The notes under the pieces are model-generated. The model saw only the letters and a program-made list of their open reading frames with translations, had not been told where the DNA came from and made no database searches. From Pegea sp. RAD2-039 (taxonomy: Eukaryota > Chordata > Thaliacea > Salpida > Salpidae), in contig JAQGEQ010000365.1 in NCBI GenBank assembly GCA_034620365.1, forward strand, positions 1-64,000: a stretch of DNA of 64,000 bases, written 5' to 3'. Position numbers and translations under genes: made by a program. The stretch's first letter is position 1; every line of letters starts with the position of its first letter. Shown here piece after piece: positions 21,601-34,302 of the stretch.

Positions 21601-23649
21601 AAATTCATCTTCTGAATCTTCTTCAACAAATTTTCTTCATGAATTTTCCATCCAGATAACATCCGAAGTAACATCTGAGATAAAAACAAATTAAATTTGA
21701 AAATAACAAATCAGAAATACTTTATCAAGTTGCTGAATCATCGAATTCTTTTTAAACTCAATCGATTTCGCAATCGCAAGTTCTTGTTGAATTTCGAGAA
21801 CTTTTTTCTGTAAAACCTCAATTTCGTTTTCACAATGTTTTCGACGATATCTGAAAAATATTTTCAAATTTTAAAAGATCTGAAAAAGTTCAGATCAGTT
21901 TCTAATGAAGACATCTTTAGGATTTAGTCCTCAACAATCCAACCTTTCTCTTTCAAGTGTGTCTTGTAAGATTGATCTTTCGACTTGATGATCATCTTCA
22001 TCTGGTTGATATTGATGTTGACATCTTGCTTGTTTCAACATCTTCATCATTTGTGAAGTAATGTTTGCCGTTATTTCATCATTTTCATCACTTAAAACAT
22101 TCCAGTTTCTAGAAATAAACCTTCAAAGTTAACAACATCAACAATAGAAAGATAACTTACTGATGATCAGAAGTGTGAATATCAACTGCAGTTTCTACAA
22201 AGAAAATTTGATCAATAATTTGTAGAAAAATCAAAAGATGAACTCAAAAGACATCATTCTATTAGTTGAATTAATCTACAAACTTATTGAACCTTCTAAC
22301 TAACGACACCAAATTTGTACATTTTGACTTTTTAGTTAGATTTCATCGAATTACAATTTAGTTAAATACAAGAGTAACATCAAATTTCACAAAAACCTGA
22401 TTTGTTCTCCTGATTAACAATCGAATGAAGATGATTTCTCAAATTCTCCATCTGAAGTATTGGAGGTGATTCCACAATCTGTGTTTCTCGACTCCGAGTA
22501 ACTTTCTGTTGCTTGTTCCTTTTTGGTGATAAATGCTTCTTACTCTTTACAACAAATAATTAAAAAATTAAATAAATTTTATTCTAAATTTTTTACCAAA
22601 TTCTTAGAAATCTTTTTTGATAAATGTTTTCCAGCATTTGTTTTCACTTTCATCTGATTCTGAGTAATTTTATGTAAAGTTTTTCGTTGATTTTTACTGT
22701 CTCCAACCATTTTATGGACTTTTTCATCATCTAATTCTCTGACTGGTTGAGAAATATACTTGCTAACAGTTTCATCACTACCATCTTTACAAACTTCTTT
22801 CTCTACTTCTTTTAGATATCTCGCCAAGATTGTGTCTTTATCAGACTCTTTAAACAGATTTTTTTTGCTCAAATGACTTGAATCTTTCACTATAGAGTCT
22901 CTGACACTAACAGGTGAACTCAATACATTCAAATGTTCAGAAAATTCTTCAGTTTGATCTTTTATGTCTTCAGGATGTTGTGGACTTGATTCACAATCTT
23001 CAAACTTTTTCAGAAGGCTTCTTTTTGGTGTTTGGGGAGAAAGTTTTGCTTTAATTGTCATTTCTTTTCTTAAACTTGCTGATAAAGAGTTTTGGAGAAT
23101 AGTTTGTGCTTCAATCGCTTTTTCATTTGTTGATTGATTTAATTCTCTAGATGAAGAATCCAAGATCTTGCTGTTAAAGAAGAAAGTGAGAAATACGATC
23201 AACTTAGCTTCTTAGATTAAAATAGAAGAATTCTAATTTTATTTTCATCCTAAATTATCTTATTTTATTATAATAATAATTCTTCAAACAAATAATTAAA
23301 TAAACCAAAATTTTATAAAAATATAAATAAATAGTTTTTCAGAAAGAATTGAAGACCTTAAGAGAGTCAAGCAAATTGAGAAAAAATATTTTTTAAGACT
23401 TTGATTAATTTATTATCTGAAATGAGAATTTGAAAAAAATAAATTTTATAAAGTTTAATAACCTTATAATATATTATAACTATTACTATCATACTATTTA
23501 CTCTTATTCAAAATCAAACTATTTTACCTTTTTACATGACTTGAAATTTCATTTTCAGAATTCAAATCATTTAATGTTAGATCCAAATTTTCACAAAGTT
23601 CATTTTGAAATTCATTTAGACTATCATCAGACATTATCAAGCCAGCCAT
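18599..23649 (-). CDS. CNTROB-like: Centrobin-like centrosomal coiled-coil protein (many short exons)
   Basis: About 16-17 exons separated by 45-70-bp introns. Exon 1 is 23,649-23,528 (MAGLIMSDDSLNEFQ...). It joins in phase to 23,170-22,597, 22,544-22,397, a short exon ending near 22,161, and so on. The first about 270 residues look disordered (SPQTPKRSLLKKFE). Long coiled coils follow: SILQDTLERERYRRKHCENE, SMIQQLDK joined to MLLRMLSGWKIHEENL, and further helices to about 20,200, where KAKVQNLFQTHYDETLQ lies. The last exon reads DVAQLLDFY...NLLEYLNHSN. The order 'LDK..L.R...GW..HE', 'Q..F..H.DE' and 'V.QLL..Y...LL.YL...' matches centrobin, a daughter-centriole protein needed for centriole duplication and tubulin binding; this match is from memory. 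The exon ends at a good donor (GCTG/GTAAAT, 18,622), directly before the repeat mosaic. Reading through adds KFTSCF and a stop at 18,599. The true last exon may be lost. Confidence 0.75.
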
Positions 23650-24880
23650 TAATGTATTTAGGATATAAAATACACAATTAAAATAATCATTACTTTTCTA
23701 AATAAAATAAAAAATACTTGTTAATTTTAAATACAGTTTAAAATATTTCTAAAAATTATAGTAAAATAAAGTTAAGATTACTCAAAAAATATCAAATATA
23801 ATCTAATAACTCAAAAAATAATTTTGTTTTTTATATTAACTTATTATTATTTTTTTCTAATAATATTGAAAAATAATAATAAATAATAATTTTAATGATA
23901 ATAAATTTAAAAAATATTAAAACAAACAAATTAGTAAAAACTAGAATTAAAAATCAAAAGTTATTCATATTAAACATGTTTTGCTAGAAACAAAAAATTT
24001 AATAAATAAATAAAAATATAAATTGAAAGAAAATGCTTAAAAATATCAATTAACAAAATAACAAAAGTTTTTAATAATTTATTTCCAAAACAAAACTTTT
24101 CTAACAAACAATAACATCTAGTTACTCAAATGAAACTTTAAGTTGTAACAGTCAAGAGATAACATTAATATAAAAGCTAAATTTTTAGAATGATAAAAAA
24201 TTGTTGATATAAAACTTCATTTTAATGAAAAGTTTACAAAACTAACTGAAAAATTACAACTACCGTTTAAAAACAGTTGAACGTGTTAACGACTAAAGCT
24301 TATTTTTAAATTTGTCGTTAAGAGTAGGGGAAGCACCTTTTAAGCTTCGATTGGCGCTAATAAAACATTTAAATATTTTAAGTTTTAAATTGAATAGAAT
24401 TAAGTTTCGGAAATTAACTGAAAAATGCTTTTTACTGATGAAAATAATTTAAGCTAAAAGTTAATAAGGTTTAGGTAAGAATTTCGACAAAGCAAAATAT
24501 TTTGAGAAAGCTCAAAATTTTGATAGCATCTTTGATTAAAACAATAAATAAACCATCACAAAATGTAAATATGTACTTAAAGAAATTGTACACTTTAGAC
24601 AACGAAAGGAAAATTATATTATCTCCTGTTGCTATAATAATAATAGTAATAATAATGGCCTGTTTCGGTCGAAAACGAATGTTGGCTGTGCACAAGAAGT
24701 GTTGTTAAAATCAAAGCAAGACACAGTTAGATGTAAATAAGACAAGTTTTAAAAGTTTCTTCCTTTTCCTTTTCCTTTTCTTTGAAGATGACTTTTATTT
24801 ACTCTTCTTCAGTTGTTTGCAGAGTAGAATTTGGACATCATTTGGAGCGATCCGCTGCGATATCTTCCCAATCGCTGGTA
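23650..24880. other. AT-rich intergenic DNA
   Basis: Upstream of the centrobin-like gene. Very AT-rich with several homopolymer runs. It should hold that gene's promoter, but no clear element is visible. Two small overlapping ORFs at 24,471-24,708 lie on opposite strands and neither has a recognisable motif. Confidence 0.5.
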
Positions 24881-24884
24881 TTAA

Positions 24885-25197
24885 TCTCGTGGGCGATTAC
24901 TCGCATAATTAGTACATGGAATCAGTTGCCATCAGACATTGTCATGTCGAAGTCGCTCGCGTTGTTCAAAAAGAAGTTGAACCGTTTTAATATTGCCAAC
25001 ATTTTCATTTCTAAACTGTAATTTTTCTCTTTTATGTAATTGTTCACTGTTATATGATTTGAGTGCTATCGAAATACCATGTGCGACATCTTTTACTTTC
25101 TATATTTCTAATTTAATTAGATGTTATTTGTGAGAATGTGTGTTAGCGAGAGGTACTCTCTTCAGGCACCCTCCTTCGCATTTATTGAAATAAATAA
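24885..25197 (+). mobile_element. LINE 3' end, truncated
   Basis: Begins in the last about 45 codons of the LINE ORF (RIISTWNQLPSDIVMSKSLA, then LFKKKLNRFNIANIFISKL and stop at 25,021), followed by the 3' UTR and the full tail at 25,127-25,195. The short ORF remnant is intact, so the insertion is fairly young. Confidence 0.88.
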
Positions 25198-25384
25198 AAA
25201 TTATCAGATTTTTTGTGTCTTCACGAAGTTGGAATGATTGCTTGATGGGATTTTTGGAAAATCTATTTCTATTATAAAGTCATCTAAATAAAGAAACGAG
25301 ATTTTTAGTGGAGTTTTAATCCTTTAATATTCTATTTATTGCTTCAATTCCTAACGTTTAAAAACTAATTCATCATAAAGATGT

Positions 25385-27064
25385 CTACAGTTCATCTTTC
25401 AAAAGAGCTTCATCTTCATCTTCTTCTGGGCGAATAAACATATTAGCAACGCGTTCTAGCAGCTTTTCAGGTAACTTCCGAATATCTTTAGCTGATAAAT
25501 AATTCTTCTTCTTCAAATCGAGTTGTCGAAAGGCAGCATGAGGAGTCTGCTCTTTCTTTCGGGATACTTCATTTCGAGCTTTCTCGAAATATGGGAAAAA
25601 TCTACAAAGTAAAATTCATGAGTTGATGCCTCATGAAAAAGATACACAAAGACCTTTCGCGTGGAAGCTTTGAGTCATCTCTTAGCAACGAATACAAGTG
25701 ATGACGTAACACTTCTGGGTCTGTATTGTAATTGGTGGTATTGATTACGCGTTGACCCTGTATAGATGACGTCAAATTAAAAGTGTTGATGATGTCACTT
25801 AGTTCACCTCTTCATTTAGCTTCCAGACAAAATTGAGATCTTTCAAAGACACAGATTTGGTGGTGTTGAGATTCTCGCATCCAGTATCATTGAAAGACTT
25901 CCTTGGAGTCCATAAGACTGTCACAGATAAACTTCTCCCATAAGATCTTACTTGATGTAGATGACCTAAAAGATGATCTTGAAACTAATCTCAATCTTCA
26001 AGTAAAATCCTTCTCACCCGCGGGGATAAAGATACAATCTCCAGGCCACAAAGTCGTCCACTTCCAACCAATCTTCCCGATCTTAGGATACTTGTAAACA
26101 TTCACCATCTCAGCATCCACTTTCGAATATCCAGTTCCTTCAACTTTATCGATTTCCATGTCAAATCGATCCATATGTTTCGGATCATACATGATGAAGT
26201 CTTTTCTTCCAGAGATCAAACAATGAAGATTGTGATCTGCATCATAATGAAGATGAGAACTTGTTCCTCCACTACTCATCCACATCTCGGCTTCCTAAAG
26301 ATCACGAGAGATTTATCATCAATCTTATTTACAACTAAATCATCTTCTGTGGAAGATTTTGAAACCTGTAAAAAATCCTTAAAAGTCCCGCATAATAAAG
26401 AAGAGACTGCAGGAATGCCATGAAGAATCTCATCTGGGATCGGACTCACGAGATACCAATCTTCAAGATTATATCTGAAAGCAGCAACTTCACTTTGAAG
26501 AGTCACAACAGATCTCTTGACTCACCTCAACAAAAATCTTTTGAAAGTCATTATTTTTGGCTCAATAATTTTTCCAGGTTTCTTTGTCGTCACTTCGATG
26601 TTTATACTTCCATAATTCGATTTCAAAAATTTATCATCCCATTCAGTGAAACATTCAGAAGAAGTATTAAAACCTCCTCTAAAAATCATCATTTAATCAA
26701 AGATGTAGCAACATCAATCTCACCTTATCACCAGAGGCTTCTTCGGTTTCACTGTTTCAGTCCAGAAGGTTTTGGGATCAGGAATCAATGATGTCTCCAA
26801 GACTTTCCCTTCTGGCGCTCTCTGCCATCCTACAAAATTAGATTTTAAGATGAAGATCAGAAAGATCAGGAAGATCCTACCCAGGGGTCTTAGATGCCCC
26901 ATTGGCATTCCTTGGATGTTGCTCATGCGGAGTTTTGGAGGAAACACGAAATCTGTAGAAGTGTCCTTGGGGAAGAGGATATCGCAATTACAGATGTCAG
27001 TTGTGATCAAGACACAAAAAAGTATCTTCAACGAACGAATCATTCTTCCAACTTTGTAAATCAT
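25385..27064 (-). CDS. ER-targeted JmjC / cupin-8 dioxygenase-like protein with C-terminal KDEL
   Basis: Eight exons join in phase: 27,064-26,881, 26,829-26,724, 26,678-26,526, 26,474-26,366, 26,294-26,018, 25,965-25,808, 25,757-25,654 and 25,601-25,385, giving 435 residues. Residues about 8-25 (SLKILFCVLITTDICNC) form a signal peptide. The cupin-8/JmjC core contains WMSSGGTSSHLHYDADHN with the HxD iron ligands (HYD) and a distal His in GHLHQVRSYGRS, so all three metal ligands are present. Such proteins are Fe(II)/2-oxoglutarate oxygenases, mostly hydroxylases. The C-terminal part has an EF-hand-like helix-loop-helix (AAFRQLDLKKKNYLSAKDI) and an acidic end finishing LLKDEL. Signal peptide plus KDEL points to the ER lumen; the substrate is unknown. 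Introns are 45-57 bp except one of about 80; the 25,758-25,807 intron contains TGACGTCA. A second start (MIRSLK) seven codons in is possible. Confidence 0.88.
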
Positions 27065-28588
27065 CAGTTAAAAAACAAACTAGAAACTAAAGTTGGTTAA
27101 TTCGTCATCAACTTCAACCAATCAAGTAGACATCACTAGTTTAAGAAATCGTCAATTTAATCCCAACTTAATAAAGTGTTTTGTCTTTTCGCAGCTATTT
27201 AAAAAAACGCCGCTACTCAAGTTATGAAGATAAATAAATAAAACATTAATCTTATCCGTAGTTAACTTCATCAACTTTTATTACAACAAATTGCTCGAAT
27301 TTAAACTTTTAAATAAGAAACATCAGATGATACTTTAACAAGATTTGAGTCTAAACTGAAAAGATCAACCTAAGACACAACCAGCTAAAGTGAAGATTAG
27401 AAAAAGAAAATAATTTATTCGTTTTTATTTGATAATAATAATTATTCAGAATTCGAACTCACAGTCTTTAAATTTAGACTTTGAAATTGATTAAATCAAT
27501 TTAGAAACAAAAACCCGAATATTTGAAATAATCTAATTACTTTGATGAAATATTTAATTAGAAATCTATAATAAAATCATTTCTTATTAAAAACTGTTTA
27601 ATTTTTTCTTAATTTTCACCAAAAATTAAAAATTCTCTTTTTCATAATCTCAAATAAAAATGAAATTTTTCCCTAACATCAATCCAGCTCTTGAACTTTG
27701 TGACGTCATCGGTCGCTCGACCAATTACAAGCTTCCGCGTTGTAGAAGTCACGTGCTTTTTATCGCGTCATTTTTCACAAGTTAGGAATGGAAAGGAAAA
27801 TATGAAAAAAAATTGCAAAATCAACAGAAGTAAAAATATTTGAATAAAAATTTGTGTACTTTTGTTGTTATAAGTAAGTTGTTCAGCTTTTCAGGGATTT
27901 TCTAGCAATTTTTTATGTTTCAAATTATTAGTTTCGTTTCACATAAAAATCTTCAGTAATATAACCTCAAAATAAAAAGAATTTTCGACGATTGTTTTAT
28001 TTCTTGAATCAATTTTGTCTTCTTCCAACTTTTTAAAATGTAGATCACAGTTTCATCAGCAGATCATAACCAGCTTCAATTGCTCTTCAAACAAACTCAT
28101 AAAATCGATAAAAAACTTTTTTTAAACATTTACAACATTTAAACTCAAGTAGATCTAAACTTATTTCTGTATTTTGTGGGTAGCTGCTGAAAAGTTTTAA
28201 AGGTAGTGAATGATTTAAACGAAAAAATCAGAGTCAACTACCTAAAACGTTCTTTTAATTTGTTTATTATAAATTACAAAAATATTAAATAAGAAAAAAT
28301 AGTTTTAAATTTAAAGAATCAAAAATTAATGCGATTTTTTATTTATATTAAAAATTAGTTTTTTTGGAGCTTTAACTTTCATTAAGAAGTTAAACTGTAA
28401 ATTGAGAACATTTCTATAAATTTGAAAAACTTATTTATTTTTCAACAAATAATTTCCTTTATTTCTAAAAACAAGTAACAAGTGACTCTATTTTTTATTA
28501 TTATTTCTATTCTTTAAAAATCATACTATAATATTAATTTGTGAAAATCTATAAGAAGTAAAGTTTTAAAACATTACTTTCATCGTCC
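27065..28588. other. Intergenic DNA with promoter-like motifs
   Basis: AT-rich. Around 27,700-27,765 a GC-raised patch contains TGACGTCA (CRE palindrome) and TCACGTG (E-box), about 640-700 bp upstream of the JmjC start. It could be a promoter for that gene or for an unseen rightward transcript. No coding frame is supported. Confidence 0.45.
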
Positions 28589-28660
28589 TCCTATATGGTC
28601 TAGTGGTTAGGATTCCTGGCTTTCACCCAGGCGGCCCGGGTTCGATTCCCGGTGTAGGAA
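28589..28660 (+). tRNA. tRNA-Glu (anticodon TTC)
   Basis: A 72-nt cloverleaf. Acceptor stem TCCTATA pairs with TGTAGGA. The D arm contains the A box (TGGTCTAGTGG). The anticodon stem CCTGG/CCAGG encloses loop CTTTCAC with anticodon TTC at 28,622-28,624. The T arm carries the B box GGTTCGATTCC. There is no intron. A T-run (TTTTC TTTTT, about 28,667-28,675) just downstream serves as the pol III terminator. It lies alone between LINE debris and the JmjC gene. Confidence 0.96.
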
Positions 28661-28964
28661 CATTGTTTTCTTTTTATCATAAAACTTTTTTCGTTGTTGT
28701 TTTTCATTATAAATTTACTTAAAACGACTAAAATTTCTTTTTGCTAAAAATTGCTGCAAATAATCCATTCACTTCTCGTCCACCTTAAAGTTCAGTTCAT
28801 CTGCTGATTGATTATCAGAACACGAGACTTCTACACTCATAGTAATGAGTCCATATTCAAATGGTTGAAAAAAACCAGCTAAAGTCTTCTAAAAAATTTT
28901 TCTGCTACATTACAAACTGTTTGATCATCTTGTAATCCTTTAAAACTTCAAACTGTACTACTTA
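28661..28964. other. Short AT-rich spacer
   Basis: Contains the tRNA terminator and then a decayed stretch that grades into the LINE fragment. No gene seen. Confidence 0.4.
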
Positions 28965-29700
28965 TGAACTGGCAGCTCAGAATCCAGCCCACAAACTCTT
29001 ATAACTTTTTCTCGTAAACCAGCTGCAAATTCCTTAAAGTGATATTCCAACGATTTATCTATTATTCAACGAATATCTTCGGTCCTAGACCTTGTCATTA
29101 CTCTATCATCTGACTTTAAATGGCACAGTTATGTTTCAAAAATCTTTGGAAAATCAATCAACCTTGCCTACCTTATTACAAAAACCTTTAATTCTAAGGA
29201 CCCATACTTCTTTATCAATTAAACTGTTAAAATTACTATTTTTTGTCCAATTCTTGAATACAATGTCAGTTCGACGGAGTAAATACGACTTAATTCTTAT
29301 TTTTGAAATTTTAAGTTTTCAATTTAATTGACCTTCAGTTAAATGATTTCTTTTCTACTAGTCCTTCCTTCAAGTTATATCAACTCAAACGACACACATT
29401 ACATCTTAATAAGCCCATATCACCTGGTACGTTAATCAGAGCAAATTTTTTCTCATATCGCACAATTAGTACTTGGAATCAGCTGCCATCAGACATTGTC
29501 ATGTCAGAATCACTCGCGTTGTTCAAGCAGAAGTTGAACCGTTATAATATTGCCAACATTGCCATTTCTAAACTGTGATTTTTTTCCATTTTGTATATCA
29601 TTAACATTCTATGTAATTGTTCACTGTTATATGTTTTGAGGACTACTGAAATGTCATGTGTTACATCTTTTGTTTTCTATATTTTTGAATTATGGTAAAA
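28965..29700 (+). mobile_element. Rearranged LINE fragment, plus strand
   Basis: Plus-strand frames match the RT C-terminal region in pieces: the KTFNSKDPWF-like block, RRSKYDLILIFEI, the LYQLRR region and the TWNQLPSDIVMS-like end, then the 3' UTR to about 29,690. Multiple frameshifts and internal deletions. It lacks the final conserved tail. Confidence 0.8.
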
Positions 29701-29939
29701 AGTTAAATGTTATTAGAAACTTATTTAAAAAATTGAAATATAATCGAAATTACAAAAGTTAAATTTATATATTTATATTAATTGCAACATTGTTGGAAAT
29801 TTGAAAATATGTCTTCAAGATTATTTTTAACAAAAGATATAAATTTTATAAGACATTTATCTGCCCATCTTTCGTAAATTAACTGTTATATTGTTGGTAA
29901 AATTGAAATAATGAAATTTATTACATCTTTTTCTTAAAC

Positions 29940-30060
29940 TTTTCTTAACAAGAACAATATGGACAACAAGAACAATATGGACAACAGCAACAGTACGGAA
30001 AACAACAGTCATTTCAACATCAACAACAATATGGACAACAAGAACAAAACTTATTTTTTT
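29940..30060 (+). other. Stray Q/Y/G-repeat coding fragment between LINE pieces
   Basis: The plus strand reads repeats of QEQYGQ, QQQYGK and QQQYGQ for about 36 codons (29,949-30,055). A stop lies directly before it in frame. It is flanked on both sides by LINE sequence. This looks like an exon piece of a prion-like Gln/Tyr/Gly-rich protein, carried in by the element or by recombination. It is not a complete gene. Confidence 0.5.
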
Positions 30061-30084
30061 TCTTAGTAATAAACATCGTCTCAG

Positions 30085-30375
30085 CTTCTTCAATTCAGAT
30101 ACTTTAGAAATTCAACGGATTAAATACAACTTAATTCTTATTTTCAAAATTATCCACAATTTAATTGACCTTCAGTTTGATGATTTATTTTCCATTAGTC
30201 CTTCCCTCAAGTTATATCAGCTCAGACGACACACATTACATCTTAATAAGCCCATATCACCTGGTACGTTGGTCAGAGCAAATTTTTTCTCATACCGCAC
30301 AATTAGTACTTGAAACCAGTTGCGATCAGACATTGTCATGTCAGAATCACTCCCGTTGTTCAAGCAGAAGTTGTA
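30085..30375 (+). mobile_element. LINE 3' ORF fragment, plus strand
   Basis: Matches the LINE C-terminal codons from the 'LSLFNSDTLEI' region to 'SDIVMS' and 'LFKQKL', with frameshifts. It ends abruptly near 30,375 at an unrelated sequence. Confidence 0.8.
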
Positions 30376-30474
30376 ACATTTGGTTTGCTGTAAGAGCTGC
30401 TAAATTAGTCACTCGTTTAATAAAACCTTATAATTGTAAGATGTACAAACTGATCAAATCAGTTACTTGAAACA

Positions 30475-31226
30475 TAATAATAAATAGATTTCAATCTGAA
30501 GTGATTACAAAGTAGTTTGGAGTAGGTTAGTTCGTGTGATTAGATACAACTTGAAGTAGTCAGTTAAATGAAACGAACAAGATTATTTGTATAAGATTAG
30601 TGGAAACTAGTTGCTACAAATTATCAAATAAAACTTCATCTTTAATATTCTCAATTAATCTTTTAATTACTAAAAATTAATCTTCAAATTTTGTATAGAG
30701 AAAAGCAATTTGGAAATTTGGTGATGTTTCTATCTTGACACTCAGTATATTGATCTTCCAAAGATGAAAACAGAAAACTTTTTGTTGAAAAATTTTATTT
30801 AAAATTCTATTTGAATAAGATAGTTTCTCAGATAGTTTTTATTTTAAATAAAGTAGTGATATTTTCAACATGATTCGTTTCATTTTATGTTAATTGTGAG
30901 AATGTATTAGTGAGAGGTCTCCTTCGTATTTATTGTAATAAATAAAAAACGAAATCGTTGAAACATCAAAAATAAAAAAGATTTTTTCATCTTCAATCTG
31001 AAGAAGATCAAAGATAACTTGACAGGTTTGATTGATTCTTTTCACAATCTGTTGAAAGAAGATATTATTTAATTTGAAGTTTGAGTCAAATTATAAATTA
31101 ATAAATTGAAAAAATCAGAAATTCTTTTAATCATTATAATCATTGAGAGAGTTAAAATCTTTTCATCACTTCAATTTCACAATTAATTAATAAAAAAATG
31201 AATCAATTTACCTTTTGTAGATTAAG
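30475..31226. repeat. Array-flanking duplicated segment, copy 1
   Basis: About 750 bp almost identical to 36,806-37,560. It includes a shortened LINE tail at 30,893-30,952 and a diverged relative of the array's 72-nt exon (about 31,030-31,110), where the CAACAG acceptor is kept and the following sequence differs. It borders the 1,538-bp array on its low-coordinate side. Confidence 0.85.
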
Positions 31227-32764
31227 TCTTCTAAAATATATTTCCATCTTTCAACCAGAAGATCAGCATCTCTGTCAATATAATTTCTAATTTATTATCA
31301 TCTCTTCATTTACATAAAAGATAATTGAAAGAGAAAATCAGGATCTCTAGTTGGTCATCAGCATTATATACTAAGAGGCCTGGACACTTCTAAATCTTCA
31401 TCATTTCAACTTATTCATAATTACAACAAAAATAAATCAACTTACCATTAAAGATATTACAAGATGAAGTCTTTTATTGATGATCAAGATGACAGGATCA
31501 TTTACAGATCTTTTTCAACAATGTAAATCCATCTACAAATATTAACAATCATTTAAATCTTCAAATAATCTTTCAGAAGATAAACTTTTAAATCTATTTT
31601 GCTCAGAGACTCTAGTCACTATCATACACACTAGGTGTCAGTAGAAATAATTAGATCATCATAGCATATTGCCAAATATTCAAATTAATCAACTTACCAG
31701 GTTTGATTGCTGCTTTTTTCACAATCTGTTGAAAGAAGATATTATTTAGTTTGAAGTTTGAATCAAATTCTGATATAAAAAGATCTTTTATCACTTCAGA
31801 ATGAATTTAAGTCATCAGTTTTATCTAGCTATGACGGGGAAAAAAATTAACATCATAAGTGAACAGATTTGAACTTAATATAAATCCAACTTTCACCAAC
31901 CTTTTATAGAAATCATCAAATCTTCACAAATATCTGTAGAATAAAAATCAATTAGCAAAAAAAGAGACAAGTTGAAATTTTCTATAAATTATTTACTCAG
32001 TAATTAAATGTTATCAACATAATTATATCTGTCCTGTTGAGCTATTACATCATTGTAGTAAAAATTCAATTAAATCTAAAACAATATCTCACCACATCAA
32101 CCACTAATCACTTGAAATAACTCAAATGTCCTCCAAATTAACTTATCATCAAAGATACCACAAGATTAATCCTGTATCTTCCAGTTGAAAGATCTTGATG
32201 AAGCAACTGACATCTTCTTCATTTCAATCTGGAGCAACATCAAAGACACAACTTCTCATGATCTAATCAAAAACAAGTAAATAGTTGAGAAAGTTTTATT
32301 TATTTAATCAAATGTATTCCTTCATATCAGTAAGAATGATATATATCAAATATCATACAATGGTTCAGAGGAATGATTCTATTTTGCACAAATTTGGTCT
32401 TATATAAAATCAAACAATATATAAGAGATCCTTAGTGCTAAATACACAAATTTATTCTTCAAATATTCAATTAAGTATTTGAAAATTTACCTCAAAACTA
32501 TCTTCTAATCTTTTCAACTCATCAAAACTTTCTGAGAAAAAGTCTTCAAATTCAAGAATCTACAGCAGAAAGAAAAAGAAATTAATCCACTTGTAATCTT
32601 CATCAGATTCAAATTACTTTTTATAAATATTTGTTCAGTTTGTATCCAAACTAATGTCAACATTATTAATTAAGACAGGGCAAGTCAATATCATCATTAC
32701 AAATATTTAAACATTTCAAAACATCAAATTATCAAACTTACAAATTTGTTGCAAGGATCAACAA
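31227..32764. repeat. 1,538-bp tandem unit A
   Basis: First complete unit of the array, anchored on 'tcttctaaaatatatttcc'. It contains minus-strand exon-like segments with good splice signals: 33 nt at about 31,900-31,935, 72 nt at about 31,697-31,768, 27 nt near 31,505-31,531, a 69-nt open segment near 32,490-32,560, and a 48-nt segment near 32,160-32,207. Unit A's low end reads DADLLVERWKYILEDLIYK on the minus strand, open to a donor; the other units have a stop there. Confidence 0.85.
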
Positions 32765-34302
32765 TCTTCTAAAATATATTTCCATCTTTCAACCAGAAGA
32801 TCAGCATCTCTGTCAATATAATTTCTAATTTAATATCATCTCTTCATTTACATAAAAGATAATTGAAAGAGAAAACCAGGATCTCTAGTTGGTCATCAGC
32901 ATTATATACTAAGAGGCCTGGACACTTCTAAATCTTCATCATTTCAACTTATTCATAATTACAATAAAAATAAATCAACTTACCATTAAAGATATTACAA
33001 GATGAAGTCTTTTATTGATGATCAAGATGACAGGATCATTTACAGATCTTTTTCAACAATGTAAATCCATCTACAAATATTAACAATCATTTAAATCTTC
33101 AAATAATCTTTCAGAAGATAAACTTTTAAATCTATTTTGCTCAGAGACTCTAGTCACTATCATACACACTAGGTGTCAGTAGAAATAATTAGATCATCAT
33201 CACATATTGCCAAATATTCAAATTAATCAACTTACCAGGTTTGATTGCTGCTTTTTTCACAATCTGTTGAAAGAAGATATTATTTAGTTTGAAGTTTGAA
33301 TCAAATTCTGATATAAAAAGATCTTTTATCACTTCAGAATGAATTTAAGTCATCAGTTTTATCTAGCTATGACGGGGAAAAAAATTAACATCATAAGTGA
33401 ACAGATTTGAACTTAATATAAATCCAACTTTCACCAACCTTTTATAGAAATCATCAAATCTTCACAAATATCTGTAGAATAAAAATCAATTAGCAAAAAA
33501 AGAGACAAGTTGACATTTTCTATAAATTATTTACTCAGTAATTAAATGTTATCAACATAATTATATCTGTCCTGTTGAGCTATTACATCATTGTAGTAAA
33601 AATTCAATTAAATCTAAAACAATATCTCACCACATCAACCACTAATCACTTGAAATTACTCAAATGTCCTCCAAATTAACTTATCATCAAAGATACCACA
33701 AGATTAATCCTGTATCTTCCAGTTGAAAGATCTTGATGAAGCAACTGACATCTTCTTCATTTCAATCTGGAGCAACATCAAAGACACAACTTCTCATGAT
33801 CTAATCAAAAACAAGTAAATAGTTGAGAAAGTTTTATTTATTTAATCAAATGTATTCCTTCATATCAGTAAGAATGATATATATCAAATATCATACAATG
33901 GTTCAGAGGAATGATTCTATTTTGCACAAATTTGGTCTTATATAAAATCAAACAATATATAAGAGATCCTTAGTGCTAAATACACAAATTTATTCTTCAA
34001 ATATTCAATTAAGTATTTGAAAATTTACCTCAAAACTATCTTCTAATCTTTTCAACTCATCAAAACTTTCTGAGAAAAAGTCTTCAAATTCAAGAATCTA
34101 CATCAGAAAGAAAAAGAAATTAATCCACTTGTAATCTTCATCAGATTCAAATTACTTTTTATAAATATTTGTTCAGTTTGTATCCAAACTAATATCAACA
34201 TTATTAATTAAGACAGGGCAAGTCAATATCATCATTACAAATATTTAAACATTTCAAAACATCAAATTATCAAACTTACAAATTTGTTGCAAAGATCAAC
34301 AA
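32765..34302. repeat. 1,538-bp tandem unit B
   Basis: Same content and length as unit A with only scattered substitutions; all splice-like signals are kept. The near identity of A, B and C shows recent amplification or gene conversion. Confidence 0.85.

Noticed and set aside
27870..27910. U3 snoRNA box A-like 'cttttcagggattt'
   Set aside because: No box C, box D or 3' domain nearby; a short chance match.
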